Source: Shinella sp. CPCC 101442 (lineage in GTDB: Bacteria; Pseudomonadota; Alphaproteobacteria; Rhizobiales; Rhizobiaceae). From it: a DNA stretch of 64,000 nt. Shown one piece after another: positions 8,537-17,300 of this stretch (positions are counted from its first letter, which is position 1; each line of letters opens with the position of its first letter). Location: assembly GCF_024704725.1 (NCBI RefSeq), contig NZ_JALIQS010000001.1, forward strand, positions 186,001 to 250,000. The letters run 5' to 3'. The notes under the pieces are model-generated. The model had not been told where the DNA came from. It did not search any database and saw only the letters and a list, made by a program, of their open reading frames with translations. The position numbers and the translations under genes were made by a program.

Positions 8537-10006
8537 TTGGCCAAACAGCTCGAAGGCCCGATCCTGCCCTTCCTTCGCCTGGATGCCGGCATCGCCCTGC
8601 CGAAATTCCGGCAGGTGCAGGACCAGCTGCGCACGGCAATCCTGCAGGGGCACCTGCGCGCCGGTACGCGCCTGCCGGCGAGCCGCATTCTTTGCGAGGA
8701 GCTGGGCCTGTCGCGGCAGACCCTCGTGCGGGTGTTGGAGAACCTCAAGGCGGAAGGTTATCTGGAGGCACGGCAAGGTGCGGGCACCTTCGTCTCAGCC
8801 GCCCTGCCGCGCCGCCCGGCAAAGGCGCGTTTCGCACAGGCAGAGGACGATGCCCCGCCAAGATTGTCGCGGATCGGCGCCTTGTCGCGTGGGGTTTCGG
8901 CGGAAATAGACCGCGTGGAACCCAAACCCTTCCTGCCCAACCAGCCGGCGCTCGACCGGTTTCCGTTCGCCGTCTGGCGCAAGTGCTGGAATGCCGCGAC
9001 CCGCGGCGGCAGGGCAGGCATGGGTTATGGCGATGTCGCTGGGGAATTCGTCCTGCGCCAGCGGATCGCGGAATATCTCGCTTTGCACCGGCGCGACCCT
9101 TGCGATCCGGAACAGATCGTCATCACGCCCGGTGGACACGCCGCCTTCACGCTCGCCGCCCTGGCGCTGGCCGATCCGGGTGACGGCGTCTGGTTCGAAG
9201 ACCCCGGCCCCGTCACCACCTCCAACCTGTTCCGCACGCTCGGCCTCGACCTCTGCCTGGCCGACGTCGACGAAGACGGCATGGATGTGGCGGGCGCAAT
9301 GGCGCACTATCCCGATGCCCGACTCGCCTTCGTCATGCCCTCCCGCCATCATCCGCTCGGCGCAACACTCTCCCTGCCGCGCCGGCTTGCCCTGCTCGAA
9401 TGGGCGCGGGCGAATGACGCCTGGATCATCGAGGACGACTACGACAGCGAGTTCCGCTACGACGGCGCGCCCCTGCCCTCCATGCGCTCCATCGACAGCC
9501 ATGGGCGGGTCATCTATGCGGGCAGCTTCAGCAAGGCGCTCTATCCCGGCATCCGCGTCGGCTATCTCGTGCTGCCGCCGCAGCTTGTCGGCACCTTCCG
9601 CAATCTTTCAGGCCTGATCCATCGCAGCGTGCCGGTCGAAACCCAGCTTGCGCTTGCCGAATTCATCGGCGGCGGCCATTTCGCCAGCCACCTGCGCCGA
9701 ATGCGCGGGCTCTATGCCGAGCGCCGCAGCGCCTTTCTCGACGCGGGGCAGGCAGCGCTCGCCGGCCTGGCCAATATCGACTGTTCCGAAAGCGGCCTCA
9801 ACGCGCTGGTTTGGCTCACGAACGGGCGCGAAGATCGGGTCGCCCAGCGTGATGTGCTGGAGGCGGGCCTGCAGTGCTACCCGCTCTCCGACTACACCAT
9901 CGCGACGCCAAGACCGAACGCACTCGTCCTCGGCTATGCCGGCGTGCCGGCAGAGCGCATGCGCCCCTATCTCAGCCGCTTCGCCGAGGCGCTTTCCCGA
10001 TCCTGA
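8537..10006 (+). CDS. MocR/PdxR-type GntR-aminotransferase transcriptional regulator
   Basis: A 489-residue chimeric regulator. The N-terminal GntR winged helix (about 18-90, with LPASRILCEELGLSRQTLVR) is fused to a fold-type-I aminotransferase domain (about 115-489). The PLP Lys is present at about 333 in GSFSKALYPGIRVGY, as is the DDYDSEFRYDG motif. Such proteins use PLP to sense amino compounds or PLP itself. The start is a TTG with an upstream GGAGATAGG ribosome site; no ATG fits better. Divergent from the six-gene transport/catabolic operon and probably its regulator. Confidence 0.9.
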   Translation: MAKQLEGPILPFLRLDAGIALPKFRQVQDQLRTAILQGHLRAGTRLPASRILCEELGLSRQTLVRVLENLKAEGYLEARQGAGTFVSAALPRRPAKARFAQAEDDAPPRLSRIGALSRGVSAEIDRVEPKPFLPNQPALDRFPFAVWRKCWNAATRGGRAGMGYGDVAGEFVLRQRIAEYLALHRRDPCDPEQIVITPGGHAAFTLAALALADPGDGVWFEDPGPVTTSNLFRTLGLDLCLADVDEDGMDVAGAMAHYPDARLAFVMPSRHHPLGATLSLPRRLALLEWARANDAWIIEDDYDSEFRYDGAPLPSMRSIDSHGRVIYAGSFSKALYPGIRVGYLVLPPQLVGTFRNLSGLIHRSVPVETQLALAEFIGGGHFASHLRRMRGLYAERRSAFLDAGQAALAGLANIDCSESGLNALVWLTNGREDRVAQRDVLEAGLQCYPLSDYTIATPRPNALVLGYAGVPAERMRPYLSRFAEALSRS

Positions 10007-10165
10007 TGTTGCTGTCGCCGGTCTCCAAAGGGCATGCCGGCGAAGCGGGCCAGGAGCTCACGAAAGAGCGCCTGTATGAAAAGCGCCCAATCACGCGGCT
10101 CCTCGGGATTCTCCGGGTCGCGCCGGGCAAGCACATGGCCGATCCCCCGTGGCATCGCCGCTACC

Positions 10166-11176
10166 TCAATGCTGCAGGATACGTTTCGGCGTGCCGCTGC
10201 GCTGGGTCACACCGACGCCGGGCGCAACGCCGACTTCAGCATTGGAGGCCGCTAGCAGCGGCTTGCCGCGCACGATGTCCGAGGCACGTTCGGCGAGCAT
10301 GATAGTCGGCGCGTTAAGGTTGGCGTTCGGCTCGGCAGGGAAGACGGAACTGTCGATCACCCTAAGCCCTTCGAGGCCACGCACCTTGAGGTCGCTGTTC
10401 ACGACCGCCATCGCATCCTCGCCCATACGGCAGGAACCGCAGGGGTGATAGGTGCTTTCCATGGTCTCGCGCACCCAGGCGTCGATCTCGTCATTGCTGC
10501 GGACATCCTTGCCCGGCGCGATTTCTTCGCCGCGAAAACGGTCGAAGGCCGGCTGGGCGACGATTTCGCGGGTGAGGCGCAGGCAGCGGCGGAAGCCCTC
10601 GCGGTCCTCCTCGCGGTCGAGATAGCAGCCATTCCGCGCCGATCAGCGCTTTGCTCAAAAGCCCCATCTTGCCGTTGAGCGTGATCGGCTCCTTGCAGGC
10701 ATATTGGATATAGACCTCCGAGTGATCCTGCATGTTTTCGCCAACCCCGGCAGATCGTGCAGCACCTCAACATCAGCCTTCTGCAGCACGGCGGCCGGGC
10801 CGATGCCGGAGCGCTGGAGGAGGTGCGGCGAGCCGATCGGACAGGAGGAAATCAACACCTCTCGGCTCGCCTTGACCATGACGTGCTCGCCGCCGAGTTC
10901 ATATTCGACGCCGACGGCGCGCTTGCCTTCCAGCAGCACGCGCCGCGTCATGGCATGGGTAGTGACGTTGAGGTTTGGCCGGGTTCCGGCAGGGGCATAT
11001 ATTTCCAGTTGTACTTGGTGCAGTTCATCGGAATGGACAGCGCCGTCGGCATCTGGATGAAGATCGACTTGTCGCTGCCGCCATATTCGAGCATCCGGAT
11101 CTTCCGAAAGCCGGTTGGCAGGCACGCAGCCGGCCGATCCGGCGCCGATGATGATATAGTCGTAGGTCTCGGTCAT
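10166..11176 (-). pseudogene. Degenerate choline dehydrogenase (GMC oxidoreductase, betA-like)
   Basis: Pieces of a BetA-type FAD enzyme in several frames: the N-terminal dinucleotide-binding [13 protein letters not shown] (from the ATG at 11176), the segment [20 protein letters not shown], the segment [20 protein letters not shown] in another frame, and the C-terminal YHPCGSCRMGEDAMAVV with NAPTIMLAERASDI. Compared with a normal enzyme of about 550 residues, large blocks are missing near 11105, 10990 and 10625. A single-base loss in a G-run near 10745 breaks the GVGENMQDH motif. Multiple deletions and frameshifts make function impossible. Confidence 0.85.
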
Positions 11177-11192
11177 GGCGACCATCCAAAGG

Positions 11193-11552
11193 TTACGGAT
11201 AGAGGCCCCAGCCGCGCCCGCGAGCAAACAACCGGGTCAGGACATAGTGGACCGCGCCGGCCGCAAGGCAGGAAGGCACGGAGGCCCTGAGGTATTTGAA
11301 GATCGGCAGGCTTTCGAGCGTCTGCGGATGGAAGACCAGCACGTAGACCCCGAAGCCGACGGCCAGCGCAAACAGGCCGATCGGGTAGAAGTCGGCCCAG
11401 AAACGGTAGGGACTGTTTACCTGCGGCGCGTGGAGGCTGCGCATGTCGAGCTTCTGGCCGCGCAGGAAGGCGTAATCGGCGATGCCTATGCCGGCGAGCG
11501 CGGAGTTGAGCGCCGAGGTCCAGACGAGGAAGATGAAGAACCCATCATACAT
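11193..11552 (-). pseudogene. C-terminal remnant of an NCS1-family nucleobase:cation symporter
   Basis: An open stretch of 119 codons resembling only the last quarter of NCS1 purine/pyrimidine/allantoin permeases: ADYAFLRGQKLDMRSLHAP, then FWADFYPIGLFALAVGFG, then a final helix VHYVLTRLFA. A full NCS1 protein has about 12 helices and 450-500 residues, and no upstream part is present before 11552. It lies 16 bp upstream of the decayed betA. Probably non-functional, though expression of a short membrane peptide cannot be excluded. Confidence 0.65.
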
Positions 11553-11624
11553 CTGCTGATAGAGGGCCGAGCATGGAGCATGCTTCTCTTTATCACAGCT
11601 GGAGACTCTGACTGTCGACTTTGA

Positions 11625-11657
11625 TTGACAGGCTCAAAATATCCGTTATTCTGGATA
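11625..11657 (+). promoter_or_regulatory. arsR promoter with overlapping operator
   Basis: TTGACA at 11625-11630 and TATTCT at 11647-11652 with a 16-bp spacer form a sigma70-like promoter. The inverted repeat TATCC (11640-11644) / GGATA (11653-11657) straddles the -10 box, placing a bound ArsR dimer over the RNA polymerase site. The -10 box ends only 6 bp before the ATG at 11659, so the transcript may be leaderless. Confidence 0.6.
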
Positions 11658-11658
11658 C

Positions 11659-12012
11659 ATGGATAACAACACAGCGATAGCGGCGCTCGGCGCCTTGGCC
11701 CAGACAACACGGCTGGAGACCTTCCGGCTGCTGGTGCGGCACGAGCCCGATGGCATTCCAGCGGGCGAACTTGCCCGCCTCATCGACGTGCCGCAGAACA
11801 CCATGTCGGCGCATCTCGCAACGCTTTCGCGGGCCGGACTGGTCACGAGCGAGCGGCAGAGCCGGTCGATCATCTACCGGGCAGACCTCAATGGCCTGCG
11901 AGACCTGACCCTGTTCCTCCTGAAGGACTGCTGCGGCGGATCGACGGAGCTTTGCGCTCCGCTCATTGCCGAATTGACACCCTGCTGCGCCCCGGAGGCG
12001 AAGATATCATGA
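11659..12012 (+). CDS. arsR: ArsR-family arsenite-responsive repressor
   Basis: A 117-residue winged-helix repressor with a recognition region around VPQNTMSAHLATLSRAGLV (about 44-62). Candidate As(III) ligands are the vicinal Cys91-Cys92 with Cys99 (KDCCGGSTELC) and Cys109-Cys110, resembling the C-terminal CC...C site of Acidithiobacillus-type ArsR rather than the ELCVCDL site of plasmid R773. First gene of the arsenic operon; its stop overlaps the next ATG (ATGA). No ribosome-binding site is visible before the ATG. It probably autoregulates through the repeat overlapping its -10 box. Confidence 0.9.
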   Translation: MDNNTAIAALGALAQTTRLETFRLLVRHEPDGIPAGELARLIDVPQNTMSAHLATLSRAGLVTSERQSRSIIYRADLNGLRDLTLFLLKDCCGGSTELCAPLIAELTPCCAPEAKIS

Positions 12013-12449
12013 GCGCGATCAGGTTGGAGCAAATTGAGGACAACGACGCCGACCTCAGGGCGGCGTTGACGGACGCACACCTGCCAACTGATGACATCGA
12101 GGATCACGACCGCACCTTCTTCAGGGCTCTGTCATCGGATGGCCGGGTTGTCGGTTTCTCCGGTGTCGAGCGCTGCGGTGACGATTTCCTCCTCAGTTCG
12201 GTCATCACGCTTCCCGATCACCGTGGACAAGGACTTGGGAGCGTTTTGGTCGAACAGGCACTGGCGGGCCTCGATCATGCCGGCGACGTCTTCCTTGCCA
12301 CGACGAGTGCAGCACCATTCTTCACGCGCATCGGATTTTCTGAAGTCCAGCGCAATAGCGTGCCCGCAGCCGTGCTGGCGACCCGCCAGCTTTCCTCCAT
12401 CTGCCCATCATCGGCGACGATCATGAAGCGTATCAAGCCGCCGACCTAA
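12009..12449 (+). CDS. arsN2: ArsN2-type GNAT acetyltransferase of arsenic operons
   Basis: A 146-residue GNAT-family N-acetyltransferase; the acetyl-CoA-binding motif is DHRGQGLGSVLVEQAL (about 73-88). Short GNATs between arsR and arsC are annotated ArsN2. The related ArsN1 acetylates arsinothricin/phosphinothricin, but the ArsN2 substrate is not established. Starts at MSAIRL with ATG overlapping the arsR stop; the longer frame from 11952 lies inside arsR. Placement in the operon implies arsenic-linked expression. Confidence 0.75.
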   Translation: MSAIRLEQIEDNDADLRAALTDAHLPTDDIEDHDRTFFRALSSDGRVVGFSGVERCGDDFLLSSVITLPDHRGQGLGSVLVEQALAGLDHAGDVFLATTSAAPFFTRIGFSEVQRNSVPAAVLATRQLSSICPSSATIMKRIKPPT

Positions 12450-12464
12450 CCACGGATCACGACC

Positions 12465-12992
12465 ATGACCGACAAGACCTACAACGTGCTGTTCCTCTGC
12501 ACGGGCAATTCCGCTCGTTCTATTCTCGCCGAATCCATCCTCAACAAGGACGGTGGCGAACGGTTCAAAGCCTACTCTGCCGGCAGTCAGCCGAAGGGTG
12601 AGGTCAATCCGCATGCCCTGAAGGAACTGGAAGCGCTCGGCTATACCTCGACGAACTTCTCGTCGAAAAGCTGGGACGTGTTCGCGGAGCCCGATGCTCC
12701 GCAGATGGACTTCATCTTCACCGTCTGCGACAGCGCCGCCGGTGAGGCTTGCCCGGTCTGGATCGGCCATCCGATGACCGCCCATTGGGGTGTCGAGGAC
12801 CCGGCCGCCATCGAGGGATCGGACGTCGAGATCCAGCGCGCCTTCGCTCAGGCCGCGCGCTTCCTCAAGAACCGAATCGCAGCTTTCGTCAACCTACCGC
12901 TGGCATCCATCGATCACATGGCACTTGAGACGAAGCTTCGTCAGATCGGCGCGATGGAAGGTTCGACTTCGCCGCAAGGAAAGTCTGCCTGA
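12465..12992 (+). CDS. arsC: Arsenate reductase, thioredoxin-coupled (LMW-PTP fold)
   Basis: A 175-residue cytoplasmic reductase converting arsenate to arsenite for export. The low-molecular-weight phosphatase P-loop CTGNSAR (Cys about 12, CX5R) is intact, and the redox pair Cys-x7-Cys is seen in FTVCDSAAGEACPVW (about 86-97), as in thioredoxin-dependent ArsC. It is slightly longer than the usual 130-140 residues because of a C-terminal helix and tail. Followed directly by acr3 with a one-base TGATG overlap. Confidence 0.9.
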   Translation: MTDKTYNVLFLCTGNSARSILAESILNKDGGERFKAYSAGSQPKGEVNPHALKELEALGYTSTNFSSKSWDVFAEPDAPQMDFIFTVCDSAAGEACPVWIGHPMTAHWGVEDPAAIEGSDVEIQRAFAQAARFLKNRIAAFVNLPLASIDHMALETKLRQIGAMEGSTSPQGKSA

Positions 12993-14050
12993 TGTCCACG
13001 TTCGAGCGTTACCTGACCATCTGGGTGTTCCTGTGCATCATCGCCGGTGTCGCCCTCGGCCACTTCATACCCGGTCTCTTCCAGATCATCGGTGCGGCCG
13101 AGATCGCAAAGGTGAACATTCCCGTCGCGATCCTGATCTGGCTGATGATCATCCCGATGCTGCTCAAGATCGATTTCCGGTCGCTGGCGCAGATCGGCAC
13201 CTATTGGCGCGGTATCGGCGTGACCCTGTTCATAAATTGGGCCGTCAAGCCATTCTCGATGGCGCTGCTCGGCTGGCTGTTCATCGGCTGGCTGTTCCGC
13301 CCCTACCTGCCTGCCGATCAGATCGATTCCTACATCGCCGGACTGATCATCCTCGCTGCAGCCCCTTGCACGGCGATGGTCTTCGTCTGGAGCAACCTGA
13401 CGCGCGGGGAGCCGCTGTTCACGCTGTCGCAGGTCGCGTTGAATGATGCCATCATGGTCGTCGCATTCGCTCCGATCGTCGGTCTGCTGCTCGGCCTCTC
13501 CGCCATCACCGTGCCGTGGGAAACGCTCGTTCTCTCCGTCGCCCTCTACATCGTCGTGCCCGTCATTATCGCGCAGGTCATCCGCCGTCGGCTCACGGCT
13601 GACGGAACGACGCGCGCACTCGATGGCATTCTTGCAAAGCTCCAGCCCGTCTCGCTGTTGGCGCTCCTCGCAACGCTCGTCCTGCTCTTCGCTTTTCAGG
13701 GTGAACAGATCATCGCCCAGCCCGCCGTCATCGGTTTGCTCGCCGTGCCGATCCTGATCCAAGTCTATCTGAACTCCGGGCTCGCCTACCTGTTGAACCG
13801 GATGACCGGCGAGCGGCACTGCGTTGCCGGTCCCTCGGCGCTGATCGGCGCCAGCAACTTCTTCGAACTCGCGGTTGCCGCCGCCATCAGCCTGTTCGGC
13901 TTCCAGTCCGGGGCAGCGCTCGCCACCGTCGTCGGCGTGCTCATCGAGGTGCCGGTCATGTTGTCGGTCGTGTGGATCGTGAACCGCTCGAAGGATTGGT
14001 ACGAATCGGCCCCCGCTGTCTCCCGAACCACTGCTACCGAAAGGCATTGA
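12992..14050 (+). CDS. acr3: Acr3-family arsenite efflux transporter
   Basis: A 352-residue inner-membrane As(III) exporter of the BART superfamily with about ten transmembrane helices. The functionally essential conserved Cys lies in AAAPCTAMVFVWS (about Cys126), and the second family motif GPSALIGASNFFELAVA is present (about 279-295). It expels arsenite produced by the two ArsC enzymes encoded on either side. TGATG coupling to arsC upstream and 2 bp to the second arsC downstream. Confidence 0.95.
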   Translation: MSTFERYLTIWVFLCIIAGVALGHFIPGLFQIIGAAEIAKVNIPVAILIWLMIIPMLLKIDFRSLAQIGTYWRGIGVTLFINWAVKPFSMALLGWLFIGWLFRPYLPADQIDSYIAGLIILAAAPCTAMVFVWSNLTRGEPLFTLSQVALNDAIMVVAFAPIVGLLLGLSAITVPWETLVLSVALYIVVPVIIAQVIRRRLTADGTTRALDGILAKLQPVSLLALLATLVLLFAFQGEQIIAQPAVIGLLAVPILIQVYLNSGLAYLLNRMTGERHCVAGPSALIGASNFFELAVAAAISLFGFQSGAALATVVGVLIEVPVMLSVVWIVNRSKDWYESAPAVSRTTATERH

Positions 14051-14052
14051 GA

Positions 14053-14475
14053 ATGGACGTCACCATCTATCATAACCCCGCCTGCGGAACGTCCCGCAAC
14101 ACATTGGCACTGATCCGCGCGGTCGGGATCGACCCTGTTGTCATCGAGTACCTGCAGCATCCGCCGACACACGAGCAGCTTGCAACGATGATCGCAGACG
14201 CCGGGTTGACGGTCCGGGAAGCCATTCGCGAGAAGGGCACGCCCTATGCCGAACTCGGCCTCGACAACCCGAACCTGACCGACGAGCAGTTGCTCGACGC
14301 GATGATCGCGACGCCGATCCTCATCAACCGTCCCTTCGTCGTGGCACCGCTCGGCACGAGGCTCGCCCGCCCCTCCGAAGCGGTGCTCGACATCCTGCCG
14401 GCCCCCTTCAAGGGGCCATTCTTCAAGGAAGACGGTGAGCAGGTTCTTGACCGGGAAGGAAAGCGCATTGCCTGA
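14053..14475 (+). CDS. arsC: Arsenate reductase, glutaredoxin-coupled (ArsC/Spx fold)
   Basis: A 140-residue ArsC of the R773 type. The catalytic Cys is in [13 protein letters not shown] (about Cys12), and arginines that stabilise the arsenylated intermediate are visible in LINRPFV and [10 protein letters not shown] (about 96 and 107-110). It uses glutathione/glutaredoxin, in contrast to the thioredoxin-type ArsC upstream. The ATG follows acr3 by 2 bp and a GA-rich ribosome site; the longer frame from 13972 lies within acr3. Confidence 0.9.
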   Translation: MDVTIYHNPACGTSRNTLALIRAVGIDPVVIEYLQHPPTHEQLATMIADAGLTVREAIREKGTPYAELGLDNPNLTDEQLLDAMIATPILINRPFVVAPLGTRLARPSEAVLDILPAPFKGPFFKEDGEQVLDREGKRIA

Positions 14476-15178
14476 CACATTCCCCGCATTGCAGGATGAT
14501 CACCTGCACTCGACCGATCTCGATGCCCTGCGCCCGGCGTTCTCGACACACAAGCCGCGCATCCTGATCCTCTATGGCTCGCTGCGCGAGGTTTCCTATA
14601 GCCGCCTGCTCGCGTTCGAGGCCCGCCGGCTGCTCGAACGGCTCGGATGCGACGTGCGCATGTTCGATCCAAAGGGCTTGCCGCTCCCCGACGAAACGCC
14701 GGTGAGCCATCCGAAAGTGCAGGAGCTGCGCGAGCTTTCGCAATGGTCGGAAGGCCAAGTCTGGGTGAGTCCGGAACGCCATGGCGCGATGACCGGCATC
14801 ATGAAATCGCAGATCGACTGGATTCCGCTCTCGGTCGGATCGGTTCGACCGACGCAAGGCAAGACCCTCGCGGTCATGGAGGTCTCGGGCGGTAGCCAGT
14901 CCTTCAATGCCCTGAACCAGATGCGTATCCTCGGCCGGTGGATGCGGATGATCACTATTCCCAATCAATCCTCGGTCGCCAAGGCCTATCAGGAGTTCGA
15001 CACCGATGGCCGAATGAAGCCCTCGCCCTACTACGACCGGGTGGTGGACGTCTGCGAGGAACTGGTGAAATTCACCATCCTCACGCGCGATGCTTCCGCC
15101 TATCTCACCGACCGCTACAGCGAGCGGAAGGAACAGGCGGCCGAGCTTGAGAAGCGCGTGTCGCTGCGCTCAATTTGA
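14468..15178 (+). CDS. arsH: ArsH NADPH-dependent FMN reductase / organoarsenical oxidase
   Basis: ArsH family: a flavodoxin-fold FMN protein that oxidises trivalent organoarsenicals such as methylarsenite to pentavalent forms. Motifs: phosphate-binding [13 protein letters not shown], the FMN loop [20 protein letters not shown], and [13 protein letters not shown]. The TTG at 14468 is chosen because a GGAAGGAAAG ribosome site sits 5 bp upstream and the start matches the family N-terminus (236 residues). It overlaps the arsC stop by 8 bp. Its 3' end overlaps the tail of the opposing MFS gene by 9 bp. Confidence 0.9.
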   Translation: MPDTFPALQDDHLHSTDLDALRPAFSTHKPRILILYGSLREVSYSRLLAFEARRLLERLGCDVRMFDPKGLPLPDETPVSHPKVQELRELSQWSEGQVWVSPERHGAMTGIMKSQIDWIPLSVGSVRPTQGKTLAVMEVSGGSQSFNALNQMRILGRWMRMITIPNQSSVAKAYQEFDTDGRMKPSPYYDRVVDVCEELVKFTILTRDASAYLTDRYSERKEQAAELEKRVSLRSI

Positions 15179-16414
15179 CAGGCTCGCGGTGGCGACGAGC
15201 GTCCGCTTGGTCGCCACCGCCACCACGACAAAGGCTACGATACCAATAGAGCCGAGGAACGCGCTCAGGACGAGCGATGCGCCTATGCTGAACTGCTCCA
15301 TCGTCGCCGCGAAGGCGAAGGGGGCGGCAGCGCCAGCAGCCAGTCTTGCCGCCGCCATCTTGCCGGTGAGCGCACCATATCCATCCGAGCCGAACAGGTA
15401 GAGGGGCAGGCTGCCCTGCGCGATGCTGTTGATGCCCGATCCGAGGCCGAGGCAAATCGAGAAGGCGACCGCGCCGGGGAGCCAGTTGCCGGACAGCGCC
15501 AGGATGACGACACTCAGCACCATGAAAGCCGCGGAGACGACCGCGAGGCCCGGCGGTGCGAGCCGCGTGCCGAAGATCATGTTCACGAGACGGCTGAGAA
15601 CCTGCGCCGGGCCGAACAGGGAGCCGATGACGACGGCGGCACTTCCGAAGCCGAGCGCGCCGAGCATCGGCACCATATGCGCCAGCATCGCTCCAAGTGT
15701 GAAGCTGAGCAGAGCGAATGCAGCCGACACGACGATAACCGCACCACGCCGACGCTCGCGCGGAATAGCCCCGACGACAGGCTCGCGCATGGGTCTTTGC
15801 CCGCCGACCGCGGCCATCTTTCCTTTTCGCATGATCCAGACGTGGAACGGCATGCAGATGGCAAGATTGAGCCCGGCATAGACGAGGTAGATTTCCCGCC
15901 ACGAGAGATAGCCGAGCAGCGCCGTGGCAATCGGCCAGAAGATCGTGGAAGCAAAGCCGGCGATCAGGGTGAGATAGGTGATGCTCCGCGATGCAGACCG
16001 TGGGCCGGCCTCGACCAACGCCGCGAACGCAGCCTGATACTGAACCATGCCGGACGAGATTTCCAGAAGGACGATGGCTAAGGCGAAGATCGCCACCGAT
16101 GGTGACCAGGCGCAGAGGATCAAGGTCAAGGCAGACAACACCGAGCCGATAGCCATCACGGTCGACGCCCCAACGCGGTCCATCTGCCGGCCGATATAGG
16201 GTGCCGATAAACCACCAACGAAGAGCGATGCGGAGAAGATGGCAAAAACCTGCGAGACGGTAATGCCGAGATCCGCCGCCATGCCAGGCGCCAGAATGCT
16301 GAAACTATAATAGAGGGTGCCGTAACCGATGATCTGGGTCAGGCCGAGTGCGGCAACGATGCCGACAGGAACATTCGGATTACGCAACGATGTCGCCCTC
16401 GCTCCGGGCAACAT
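15170..16414 (-). CDS. MFS transporter linked to arsR (possible ArsK-like efflux)
   Basis: A 414-residue major facilitator with 12 predicted helices. Motif-A-like [12 protein letters not shown] follows helix 2 (about 72-84), and glycine-rich helices are typical of drug/metalloid exporters. It is the only gene downstream of arsR2, so As/Sb-responsive export is likely; ArsK, an MFS exporter of As(III), Sb(III) and methylarsenite described in Bosea, is a candidate family but cannot be confirmed by eye. The ATG at 16414 overlaps arsR2 by 35 bp; an in-frame TTG at 16387 (MRNPNVPVG) would give a shorter overlap. Confidence 0.75.
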   Translation of the reverse strand: MLPGARATSLRNPNVPVGIVAALGLTQIIGYGTLYYSFSILAPGMAADLGITVSQVFAIFSASLFVGGLSAPYIGRQMDRVGASTVMAIGSVLSALTLILCAWSPSVAIFALAIVLLEISSGMVQYQAAFAALVEAGPRSASRSITYLTLIAGFASTIFWPIATALLGYLSWREIYLVYAGLNLAICMPFHVWIMRKGKMAAVGGQRPMREPVVGAIPRERRRGAVIVVSAAFALLSFTLGAMLAHMVPMLGALGFGSAAVVIGSLFGPAQVLSRLVNMIFGTRLAPPGLAVVSAAFMVLSVVILALSGNWLPGAVAFSICLGLGSGINSIAQGSLPLYLFGSDGYGALTGKMAAARLAAGAAAPFAFAATMEQFSIGASLVLSAFLGSIGIVAFVVVAVATKRTLVATASLSN

Positions 16415-16748
16415 CCGTCTTGCTGCAGCCTTCGGGCCGTTGGACGTTCTCGCGGATGATGGGGTGTCCGGCGCAGCAGTCTTCCATCAGGAATTTCACG
16501 AGATCGGCCAGCGCATCGTAGCTGGCGCTATAAACGATCGACCGAGATTCCCGGCGCTGCATGATAAGGCTCGAACGCTCCAACTCCTTCAGATGGAAAG
16601 ACACATTCGAAGGCGAGACGCCCATACGCTCGGCTATGAGGCCGGCGGCCAACCCATCCGGTCCGGCGACAACCAGCGTGCGAACGATGGCGAGACGGGT
16701 TTGTTGCGACAGGGCCGCGAATGACGTGAGGGCTTGACGTTCATCCAT
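16380..16748 (-). CDS. arsR: Second ArsR-family repressor
   Basis: A 122-residue ArsR-type winged-helix repressor (recognition region VSPSNVSFHLKELERSS, about 44-60). It carries vicinal Cys91-Cys92 (MEDCCAGH) and a distal Cys108 as possible metalloid ligands. It differs clearly from the first ArsR and has its own operator, a perfect repeat directly upstream of its ATG. Transcribed with the MFS gene and convergent with the main arsenic operon. Confidence 0.88.
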   Translation of the reverse strand: MDERQALTSFAALSQQTRLAIVRTLVVAGPDGLAAGLIAERMGVSPSNVSFHLKELERSSLIMQRRESRSIVYSASYDALADLVKFLMEDCCAGHPIIRENVQRPEGCSKTDVARSEGDIVA

Positions 16749-16749
16749 T

Positions 16750-16775
16750 ATTCAATAATCCTTGAATTATTGAAT
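16750..16775. promoter_or_regulatory. Perfect inverted repeat, ArsR2 operator
   Basis: ATTCAATAAT (16750-16759) and ATTATTGAAT (16766-16775) are perfect 10-bp arms with a 6-bp spacer, one base upstream of the arsR2 start. The TTCAATAAT-type half site is common in ArsR/SmtB operators. Because it abuts the start codon, it would also cover the ribosome-binding region of the transcript. Confidence 0.7.
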
Positions 16776-16812
16776 CGGAGGAATAGCGCACAGAACAGCA
16801 ATCGACAAGACC

Positions 16813-17219
16813 ATTTCCTCCGATACCACGTTTGGCCAACTTCTTGACGGCCTTGCGGCTGCGCCCGAGGCATCGCTCGTGTTTCCCTACGAAGGACACC
16901 TGGTGAAGGGCGGGTTATCCTATAACCGAGGTCAAGGCGGGCGCGTTCTCGGCGCTCGACTGCGTCTCGAATTCAGAAGCGTGGCTGGAGATGTTCATCC
17001 AGCTCTGGGATATCGATGAAGACGGCAGGAGCCACGTGCCGACGGGGAAGCTCTCCGCGATCATCCGCAATGTTTCGGATCACGCGCTGCCCGATCCAGA
17101 GGCCAAGCTCACCTTCGGGGTCAGCGACGGAGGCCGACCGCGGATGCTCTATTGCACATCTTCACCGCGCTTGGCTGGAGCGCCGGCTCGCTTCTCGGGA
17201 CCCAGGGTCGTCTCACCCG
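16813..17219 (+). pseudogene. DUF6428-family gene of ars operons, frameshifted and start-less
   Basis: Two frames read together give a DUF6428-like protein. The first frame has FGQLLDGLAAAPEASLVFPY then GHLVKGG. After an extra G in the run at 16911-16914, the second frame continues ITEVKAGAFSALDC, EMFIQLWDIDEDGRSHVPTG and LDPEAKLTF-like text (LPDPEAKLTFGVSDGG). The C-terminal PRPASCKPR-type ending is degraded and no start codon is visible. DUF6428 genes commonly neighbour arsR, which fits the position. The 16776-17300 stretch holds no other gene. Confidence 0.65.
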
Positions 17220-17300
17220 TCTGTACAGCGGCATTCACGGGGATGACGGATCTTCGAACTTGCGTTGATGACACTGCTTTGGATCGGATCGATCAACGCC

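Noticed and set aside
9967-10155. Short minus-strand frame (about 62 codons) after the MocR gene
   Set aside because: Vaguely resembles a TetR C-terminus, but overlaps the end of the MocR gene and lacks a DNA-binding part; too weak to annotate.
12941-14047. Minus-strand frame opposite acr3
   Set aside because: Asp/Gln-rich reverse image of a membrane protein; no start signal.
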